This document shows positions 1 through 5,071 of a DNA stretch of 5,071 nucleotides, in pieces. The notes under the pieces were generated by a model, which was not told where the DNA came from, did no database searches, and saw only the letters and a list, made by a program, of their open reading frames with translations. Positions within the stretch are counted from its first letter, which is position 1. Each line of letters starts with the position of its first letter. Both the position numbers and the translations under genes were made by a program. The stretch comes from Bacteroidales bacterium (GTDB taxonomy: Bacteria; Bacteroidota; Bacteroidia; Bacteroidales; UBA12481): NCBI GenBank assembly GCA_028707745.1, contig JAQWAJ010000175.1, positions 1-5,071 of the forward strand, read 5' to 3'.

Positions 1-1
1 C

Positions 2-1603
2 ACCGTGGATGGAGTGGAGAAAAAGCCGGTGAAAAAATCACCAGCTCCCCCATTCACTACCTCTACCTTGCAGCAGGAAGCCAGCCGTAAATTTGGTTTC
101 TCGGTTTCGCAAACCATGTCGCTGGCACAAAAACTGTACGAATCAGGTAAGATTACTTATATGAGGACCGACTCGGTCAACCTGTCGGACCTGGCCCTCA
201 ATACCACGAAAAAAACCATTCTCGATGAATTTGGCGATAAATACCTGAAAACCAGGCAATATAAAACCAAGTCAAAAGGCGCTCAGGAAGCTCACGAAGC
301 CATCAGGCCCACTTACATGGACAACCATGATGTTGCCGGATCGGCTAATGAGAAGAAATTATATGAGCTGATCTGGAAGAGAACCATCGCTTCGCAGATG
401 AGCGAAGCCCTTCTGGAGAAAACGACGGTCAATATCAAAATATCCAACCGGAAAGAGTTGCTGATTGCCACGGGAGAGGTGATGTTGTTCGATGGATTTA
501 TGCGAGTGTACCGCGAAAGTTCGGATGATGAAAACGGCGAAAACGGATCAGATCTCATTCCGCCGCTCAAACAGGGTGAAGTATTAAATATGGATTATGT
601 TGAAGCCATGCAACGCTTTCCGCATGCGCCTGCCAGATATACTGAAGCCAGCCTGGTCAAAAAACTCGAAGAGCTCGGTATCGGTCGCCCATCTACTTAT
701 GCCCCAACCATTTCCACCATTCAAACCCGCGAATACGTGGTTAAGGAAGACCGCGCGGGAATCATCCGTAATCTCGACGGTTTAAGTCTGAAAAACGGTA
801 AGATCTCCGGATTTATCAAAAACGAAAAAGCAGGCTTCGAAAAATCAAAGCTCTTCCCAACAGATATCGGAATAGTTGTGAATGATTTTTTGGTAGAGCA
901 TTTCGGGAACATTGTCGACTACAATTTCACCGCTAAGGTGGAGGCAGAGTTCGATTCGATTGCCGCCGGCAATATGATCTGGTATGAAATGATACACCGG
1001 TTCTACAAGCCTTTTCACGAACAGGTTGAACTGACCGAAAAAACCTCATCCCGCAGTTCTGGGGAACGGTCGCTCGGAAATCATCCTGAAACCGGGGAAC
1101 CCGTTGTCGTAAAAATCGGCCGGTATGGCCCGATGGCTCAGATCGGTATTGCCAATGAAGAAACCAAGCCCAGATTTGCACGATTGGCCAAAGGTCAGCT
1201 GCTCGAAACCATCACCCTGGAAGAAGCCCTCAAGCTCTTCGCCCTGCCCAGAACGCTCGGTGAATATGAGGATGCCACAGTGACGGTCGGGATAGGGCGT
1301 TTTGGCCCGTACATCAGACATAAAAACGCTTTCTACTCCCTGAAGAAGGGAGTGGATGATCCGATGACCATCGGACATGACCGTGCGGTTGAAATCATTA
1401 TTGAAAAGAGGGCTGCCGACCTGTTGCGTGTTATCCGGGAGTATCCTGAAGAACCTGAAATCAGGGTTCTGAATGGCAGGTTCGGGCCCTACATCTCCTA
1501 TCAGAAAAAGAACTATAAGATCCCCAAAACCCAGGATCCTGCCGCACTGACTGCCGAAGATTGCAAGGCCCTGATTGCAAAAGGTTTAAAAGATAAAAAA
1601 TAA
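2..1603 (+). CDS. topA: DNA topoisomerase I (type IA), 3' part; 5' end outside window
   Basis: Type IA topoisomerase, a cytoplasmic enzyme that relaxes negatively supercoiled DNA by transient single-strand cleavage through a 5'-phosphotyrosine. The frame is open to the left edge, so the GTG at base 5 is an interior codon; residues here are counted from it as 1. The TOPRIM domain, roughly 270-300 residues by comparison with the family, is missing. Visible motifs: PPFTTSTLQQEA (16-26 region); the active site ITYMRTDS with catalytic Tyr52 (bases 158-160) and Arg54; QEAHEAIRPT (94-103); RYTEASLVKKLEELGIGRPS (211-230); LFPTDIG (283-289); and FTAKVEAEFD (308-317). The C-terminus has no Cys4 zinc ribbons. 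It instead holds three segments with GRYGP/GRFGP cores at 372, 431 and 491, about 60 residues apart, matching the topoisomerase C-terminal repeat type. It ends in a lysine-rich tail at TAA 1601-1603. The next gene starts 6 bp later, suggesting cotranscription. No frameshift is seen. Confidence 0.96.
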   Translation, partial: TVDGVEKKPVKKSPAPPFTTSTLQQEASRKFGFSVSQTMSLAQKLYESGKITYMRTDSVNLSDLALNTTKKTILDEFGDKYLKTRQYKTKSKGAQEAHEAIRPTYMDNHDVAGSANEKKLYELIWKRTIASQMSEALLEKTTVNIKISNRKELLIATGEVMLFDGFMRVYRESSDDENGENGSDLIPPLKQGEVLNMDYVEAMQRFPHAPARYTEASLVKKLEELGIGRPSTYAPTISTIQTREYVVKEDRAGIIRNLDGLSLKNGKISGFIKNEKAGFEKSKLFPTDIGIVVNDFLVEHFGNIVDYNFTAKVEAEFDSIAAGNMIWYEMIHRFYKPFHEQVELTEKTSSRSSGERSLGNHPETGEPVVVKIGRYGPMAQIGIANEETKPRFARLAKGQLLETITLEEALKLFALPRTLGEYEDATVTVGIGRFGPYIRHKNAFYSLKKGVDDPMTIGHDRAVEIIIEKRAADLLRVIREYPEEPEIRVLNGRFGPYISYQKKNYKIPKTQDPAALTAEDCKALIAKGLKDKK

Positions 1604-1609
1604 ACAGAG

Positions 1610-2752
1610 ATGCCAACGTTACAGGAAATTCTTCTCTATTTCGATCCTGTAGGCCCAATAGCGTATCATACTGACGAAAGGATACTCAACCCGCTGTCAG
1701 AGGCTACTGAAATCTATCGGAACAACGGAAATATGCCCGATATCGGCCAGGCAAAAATTGTGCTGGCCGGAGTGGGCAACCCACAGCTTGCCGATGAAAT
1801 CCGCTCCTATTTGTATGGCCTGACTGCCGTATTGCCAAAAGGCGACCTGGTTGATCTGGGCAATCTCCGGCAGGGAAAAACTCCTGCGGATACTCAGATC
1901 GGTTTGGGAGATGTGATCACTGAACTTGGAAAAGCTCATAAAATAATCGTTCTGATCGGTCGCGATACGCATGATACCCTGACGTACGGCAAAGCATTTA
2001 CCCGTCTTGAAACTCCTTACAATCTCTCGGTTATCGATTCAGTGCTCGACATCATGCCTGAGGAGCATGCCGACAGGAGTCATTATCTGAATGAGCTGAT
2101 TTCAGAACCTGACGGCTGCCTGTATGATTTCGTTCACCTGGGGCACCAGTCGTATCTAAATGATGCTGAAGGCATTGACCGGATGAACGAGCTCTATTTC
2201 GAAGTTCACCGGCTGGGTGCTTTGCGTGAGGATATCAGAGAATCGGAACCGGTTTTTCGCAATTCAGATATGGTTGTTTTCTCGATGAACGCCATTCGTC
2301 AAACCGAATCTCCCGGAATTACCTTTCCGTCAGCCAACGGATTTACGGCCGAAGAATCGTGTCAGCTGGCGCGGTTTGCCGGACTGAGTGATAAACTCAG
2401 CCTGTTTGCCCTGGCCGGATTTAAACCTGACCGTGATGTAAACGGTCAAACCTCCGCGCTTGCAGCTCAGATCATCTGGCACTTTTTACAGGCGGTTAAT
2501 CAACGCAAATCCGATTATCCTTTCAGCGATATTAAGCAATACCAGAAATATTTGATTAATTTGCCGAAAACCGGATATAATCTGACCTTTTACAAGAGTC
2601 CGACCTCGGGACGTTGGTGGATTGAAGTGCCCTATCCTGACACCAAATATCCACGATCCCTATATGTGGCGTGCTCTCCAAGAGATTATCAGATTGCGAG
2701 CGACGGGGAAATCCCCGACCGGTGGTGGAATAATTATCGAAGATTGTCATGA
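1610..2752 (+). CDS. Arginase/formimidoylglutamase-like (ureohydrolase-fold) protein, metal site degenerate
   Basis: A complete 380-residue protein that resembles the divergent arginase/formimidoylglutamase-like proteins of Bacteroidota. Supporting segments are LGNLRQGKTPADT (83-95), a degenerate glycine/histidine motif IGRDTHDTLTYG (116-127), YFEVHRLG (196-203), the S-x-N-x-I-R-x-x-E-S-P segment (225-235), NGFTAEES (243-250), QTSALAAQIIW (280-290) and YKSPTSGRWWIEVP (328-341). Active ureohydrolases bind two Mn ions through GGxH, DAHxD and SxDxDxxDP motifs. Here the second motif reads DSVLD (143-147), with the histidine replaced by Val145, and the third reads SMNAIRQTESP, with Asn227 and Ile229 where aspartates are expected. 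Classical arginase or HutG activity is therefore doubtful, and I give no symbol. No histidine-utilisation genes are visible nearby. The ATG at 1610 lies 6 bp after topA and has no clear ribosome-binding motif. The role is unknown; the family assignment rests on remembered consensus, without an alignment. Confidence 0.85.
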   Translation: MPTLQEILLYFDPVGPIAYHTDERILNPLSEATEIYRNNGNMPDIGQAKIVLAGVGNPQLADEIRSYLYGLTAVLPKGDLVDLGNLRQGKTPADTQIGLGDVITELGKAHKIIVLIGRDTHDTLTYGKAFTRLETPYNLSVIDSVLDIMPEEHADRSHYLNELISEPDGCLYDFVHLGHQSYLNDAEGIDRMNELYFEVHRLGALREDIRESEPVFRNSDMVVFSMNAIRQTESPGITFPSANGFTAEESCQLARFAGLSDKLSLFALAGFKPDRDVNGQTSALAAQIIWHFLQAVNQRKSDYPFSDIKQYQKYLINLPKTGYNLTFYKSPTSGRWWIEVPYPDTKYPRSLYVACSPRDYQIASDGEIPDRWWNNYRRLS

Positions 2753-2817
2753 AAAATAATTGCATACTTAAAGCAAACCCGTTACGTTATTGGTATTGCT
2801 GTGTAATTATTTTTTCA
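2750..2817. repeat. Imperfect A/T-rich inverted repeat spanning the 91-bp intergenic gap
   Basis: The left arm TGAAAAATAATT (2750-2761, starting on the stop codon of the arginase-like gene) pairs with the right arm AATTATTTTTTCA (2805-2817), with one extra T bulged; the loop is 43 nt. A smaller nested dyad, AGCAA (2772-2776) with TTGCT (2796-2800) plus CC/GG (2779-2780 with 2792-2793), sits inside the loop. There is no G/C-rich stem directly before the T run, so this is not a standard intrinsic terminator. It could be a weak terminator, a leader structure or simply a chance match in A/T-rich DNA. The pairing is read by eye and no folding energy was computed. Confidence 0.4.
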
Positions 2818-2827
2818 CTTATCTTTA
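2796..2827 (+). promoter_or_regulatory. Possible Bacteroidetes-type promoter ahead of porP
   Basis: The phylum's principal promoter pattern is a TTG or TTTG box near -33 and TAnnTTTG near -7. Here TTG (2796-2798) is followed after 21 bp by TATCTTTA (2820-2827), which matches all but the last base of the -7 box. Transcription would start about 10 bases before the ATG at 2844, giving a very short leader. The position is sensible because this is the only intergenic gap above 20 bp. The motif is short and the region A/T-rich, so chance is a real alternative. Confidence 0.3.
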
Positions 2828-2843
2828 CTGTTTTAATTTCAGC

Positions 2844-3803
2844 ATGAAGAGGTTCCGGGCAAAGATTTACCTTTTATTATTCCTGGCAGGATTTGTGGGT
2901 GTCGGTGCTTTTGCACAGCAAGATCCTCAATTCAGTCAGAACATGTTTAATCATCTGGCTGTAAACCCGGGTTTTGCGGGTAGCCAGGGCATGCTCAACG
3001 CCGGAATGATCAACCGCCAGCAATGGATGGGATTCCCCGGAAATCCTACAACAACCGTTTTCAGTGTTCATGCGCCGGTTAAGCCTTTGGGCATTCCGAG
3101 TGGAGTGGGTCTTACTTTTATTGATGACCGCCTGGGTTTTGAAAAAAATACCACAATCACCTTGAACTATGCTTATCGCCTCTCCATCGGTGAGGGAACT
3201 CTGGGCATCGGTGCCAATGTGGGTTTGCTGAGCCGGGAGATCGACGGAAAGTGGTCAATCCCCGACAGTGACAATCACAGTCCGGCCAGTTCTGACCCTT
3301 CCATTCCGGATGAACAGGCATCCACCACAGCCTTTGATCTGGGGTTCGGATTGTTTTACAACAATGACAATCTGTACGCCGGATTATCCAGCACCCACCT
3401 TCTGGAACCCATACTGGATTATGGAAACGGAGCATTTACCTATATGAGGCGCCACTATTATGGCACCGTCGGATATCTGTTTAAACTGGCCAATCCGGTT
3501 TACGAAATACAGCCTTCCTTATTTGCAAAATATGACGGAGCTTCATTCCAGACTGATGTAAATATGATGCTGGTGTACAATAAAAGATTTTGGGGTGGCG
3601 TTTCTTACAGGCTTGGAGACGCCGTAGTCGTTATGGCGGGGACAGAACTGGCCAATGGCCTGCGGTTGGGAATAGCTTATGATTTCACAACTTCGGCCAT
3701 TGCAACCTACAGTCATGGAACAGTGGAGTTCATGCTGGGGTACAACCTCGCGATAGGGACGGATAAGCTATCCCAACGTTACAAAAGTGTGAGATTTTTA
3801 TAA
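2844..3803 (+). CDS. porP: PorP/SprF family type IX secretion system outer-membrane protein
   Basis: A 319-residue predicted outer-membrane beta-barrel of the PorP/SprF family, which takes part in T9SS secretion and gliding. ATG 2844 was preferred to a TTG in the same frame at 2790 because it places a textbook signal peptide at the N-terminus: basic MKRFRAK, a hydrophobic stretch at 8-23, then AFA with probable cleavage before Gln25. The hallmark follows as QQDPQFSQNMFNHLAVNPGF (25-44), then AGSQG, and NRQQWMGFPGNP (57-68). A polar, Asp/Ser/Pro-rich stretch at about 134-162 is probably an exposed loop. The remainder alternates polar and hydrophobic residues with many Gly/Tyr/Phe, as expected of beta-strands (e.g. 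LRLGIAYDF, EFMLGYNLAIG), and the chain ends in VRFL. Length fits the family (about 300-340). gldK follows after 19 bp, presumably in one operon. Because the family has many paralogues per genome, the symbol rests on the gldK linkage. Confidence 0.92.
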   Translation: MKRFRAKIYLLLFLAGFVGVGAFAQQDPQFSQNMFNHLAVNPGFAGSQGMLNAGMINRQQWMGFPGNPTTTVFSVHAPVKPLGIPSGVGLTFIDDRLGFEKNTTITLNYAYRLSIGEGTLGIGANVGLLSREIDGKWSIPDSDNHSPASSDPSIPDEQASTTAFDLGFGLFYNNDNLYAGLSSTHLLEPILDYGNGAFTYMRRHYYGTVGYLFKLANPVYEIQPSLFAKYDGASFQTDVNMMLVYNKRFWGGVSYRLGDAVVVMAGTELANGLRLGIAYDFTTSAIATYSHGTVEFMLGYNLAIGTDKLSQRYKSVRFL

Positions 3804-3822
3804 CTGACTCGTTGATAATAAT

Positions 3823-5071
3823 ATGAAGAAGCTAGTTTTCCTTGGTTTAATCGCAGCCCTGATCTTGTCTGGATGCAACAGCTCCAGTACAGGTAACGGC
3901 GAGCTGGTTGGTGTGCAAAAGAGGGAAAAATGGTTCGAACCTGACCCCTATGGCATGGTTAAAGTGCCAATGGGTTCTTTTGTGGTCGGGCCAAACGACG
4001 AGGATCCCACGTTCGCCATGAATTCTCAGTCGAAAACCGTATCTATTGACGCCTTCTGGATGGATGAAACAGAAATCACCAATAATGAATACCGGCAGTT
4101 TGTACATTGGGTAATTGACTCCCTGACACGCAAAACCCTTGGCGAACAATCTCCCGAAGAGTATCTCATCTCTGAAGATGCCAACAACAATCCGATCGAT
4201 CCCCCTTACATCAACTGGGAAACCAAGATTGATACCCGGGACCCTGAAGTCGCCACAGCGCTCGAAGGAATGTATATTCCTGAAAATGAGCGTTTTTTCC
4301 GCCGCAAAGAGTTGGACACCCGAAAACTGGTTTACTCCTATCAGGATATTAACTATCAGGAAGCTGCCAAAGAAAAACGGAATTTCAATCGTTCGATCCA
4401 GAACTCTGATAAATCCGTTACTTTTTATCAGGACAATGAACTGGCGTCTGACCGGTCGAAATTCGTAAAATCATATACCATCAATATTTATCCGGATACC
4501 CTTTGCTGGATTTCAGATTTTACTTACAGCTACAACGATCCGATGGCAAAAATGTATTTCTGGCATCCGGGATTCGATGATTATCCGGTTGTCGGCGTTA
4601 CACAGGAACAGGCCCAGGCATTCTGTATCTGGAGGACCCAGCTATATAACAACTACCTGCTGACTTCGAAAGCCGGTGCTTCGGTTCAGAATTACCGGTT
4701 ACCTACTGAATACGAATGGGAATATGCCGCACGCGGAGGCCGCAACCTCTCGCTGTATCCCTGGGGCAGCCCCTATACCCGCAATGAAAAAGGTTGTTTC
4801 CTCGCCAACTTTAAACCGCTCCGCGGCAATTATGTGGACGACGGATTCCTGAAACCATCACCGGTAGGATCATTCGAACCTAACGATTACAACCTGTACG
4901 ACATGGCCGGCAACGTTGCCGAATGGACCATCTCGGCATTCGACGAAGCCGCTTACAGTTTTACCCATGACATGAACCCGAATTATGAATACAGCGCCTT
5001 GCCAAACGAATCCCCGGTCATGAAGAGGAAAGTGGTCAGAGGCGGTTCGTGGAAAGATATTTCCTACTACC
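3823..5071 (+). CDS. gldK: GldK/PorK type IX secretion and gliding lipoprotein, 3' end outside window
   Basis: An outer-membrane lipoprotein of the T9SS core; in characterised systems GldK/PorK and GldN/PorN form a periplasmic ring under the outer membrane. 416 codons are visible without a stop, and characterised homologues have about 460-490 residues, so the C-terminus is cut by the edge. The start MKKLVFLGLIAALILSGC gives a type II signal peptide with lipobox LSGC and lipidated Cys18. The flanking NSSSTGN lacks an acidic surface-export signal, consistent with facing the periplasm (inference). A formylglycine-generating-enzyme/SUMF1 fold follows: VPMGSFVVG (48-56), FWMDETEITNNEYRQF (78-93), YPVVGVTQEQAQAFCIWR (254-271), YRLPTEYEWEYAARGG (291-306), YPWG (312-315), NDYNLYDMAGNVAEW (354-368) and VVRGGSW (404-410). 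An insertion of about 150 residues (100-250) separates the first and second halves of the fold, as is usual for GldK. The role is structural rather than enzymatic as far as known. No Shine-Dalgarno motif is present; the upstream bases are GATAATAAT. Confidence 0.95.
   Translation, partial: MKKLVFLGLIAALILSGCNSSSTGNGELVGVQKREKWFEPDPYGMVKVPMGSFVVGPNDEDPTFAMNSQSKTVSIDAFWMDETEITNNEYRQFVHWVIDSLTRKTLGEQSPEEYLISEDANNNPIDPPYINWETKIDTRDPEVATALEGMYIPENERFFRRKELDTRKLVYSYQDINYQEAAKEKRNFNRSIQNSDKSVTFYQDNELASDRSKFVKSYTINIYPDTLCWISDFTYSYNDPMAKMYFWHPGFDDYPVVGVTQEQAQAFCIWRTQLYNNYLLTSKAGASVQNYRLPTEYEWEYAARGGRNLSLYPWGSPYTRNEKGCFLANFKPLRGNYVDDGFLKPSPVGSFEPNDYNLYDMAGNVAEWTISAFDEAAYSFTHDMNPNYEYSALPNESPVMKRKVVRGGSWKDISYY

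Noticed and set aside
5..7. GTG as the start codon of topA
   Set aside because: The frame is open upstream to the window edge, and the protein would lack the essential TOPRIM domain; the gene simply continues beyond the left edge.
1046..1378. Minus-strand open frame of 110 codons opposite the topA C-terminal repeats
   Set aside because: The + strand frame shows family-typical GR(F/Y)GP motifs throughout; the minus-strand product is low-complexity and unrecognisable.
2704..2717. Perfect palindrome CGGGGAAATCCCCG near the end of the arginase-like gene
   Set aside because: It could form a short hairpin but lies inside coding sequence about 35 bp before the stop and is not followed by a T run, so it is not a credible terminator.
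2790..2843. In-frame TTG extension of porP adding 18 residues
   Set aside because: The added residues place Cys/Tyr/Phe-rich sequence ahead of a complete signal peptide, and the extension overlaps the candidate promoter; ATG 2844 explains the N-terminus better.
3847..4149. 100-codon open frame on the minus strand within gldK
   Set aside because: It lies wholly opposite the well-supported gldK frame, its translation has no recognisable domain, and it covers the lipobox-to-fold region that is clearly coding on the + strand.
4139..4468. 109-codon open frame on the + strand within gldK
   Set aside because: It is an out-of-frame shadow of gldK, rich in Ile/Arg/Thr/Lys without domain signals, and the gldK frame runs unbroken through it.
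3823..5071. Active formylglycine-generating enzyme (sulfatase maturation) instead of GldK
   Set aside because: The lipobox, the long internal insert and the position directly after porP fit GldK. The cysteine-containing catalytic segment of FGE would lie after RGGSW, beyond the visible sequence, so activity cannot be judged directly but is unlikely.

Overview
The window looks like an ordinary chromosomal segment from a member of the Bacteroidota, most likely class Bacteroidia or a related lineage. Four lines of evidence support this: a PorP/SprF family protein followed directly by a GldK/PorK-type lipoprotein, which are type IX secretion (T9SS) and gliding proteins confined to this phylum; a topoisomerase I whose C-terminus carries GR(F/Y)GP repeats instead of zinc ribbons; a divergent arginase-fold protein of a kind familiar from this phylum; and A/T-rich start regions without Shine-Dalgarno motifs. 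The genus cannot be determined from the sequence.

Layout: all four genes lie on the + strand and fill nearly the whole window. (1) Bases 2-1603 hold the 3' two thirds of topA, cut by the left edge just upstream of the catalytic tyrosine region. (2) Bases 1610-2752 hold a complete arginase/formimidoylglutamase-like gene, 6 bp after topA, whose metal-binding motifs are largely degraded. (3) Bases 2753-2843 are the only real intergenic gap (91 bp). It is A/T-rich, holds an imperfect inverted repeat and has a weak Bacteroidetes-type promoter match. (4) Bases 2844-3803 hold a complete porP-like gene with a signal peptide. (5) Bases 3823-5071 hold most of gldK (416 codons), a lipoprotein of the formylglycine-generating-enzyme/SUMF1 fold, cut by the right edge.

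How they work together: PorP and GldK are outer-membrane and periplasm-facing parts of the T9SS. In known genomes GldK/PorK forms a ring with GldN/PorN, attached to the GldL/GldM motor, so gldL, gldM and gldN are expected just beyond the right edge. The topA and arginase-like genes are housekeeping or unknown-role neighbours, closely packed upstream; the 91-bp gap is the natural place for a separate T9SS transcription start.

No tRNA, rRNA, CRISPR array, insertion sequence or clear intrinsic terminator was seen. I found no convincing undescribed system. The most interesting item is the apparently metal-site-deficient ureohydrolase-like protein next to the T9SS genes.
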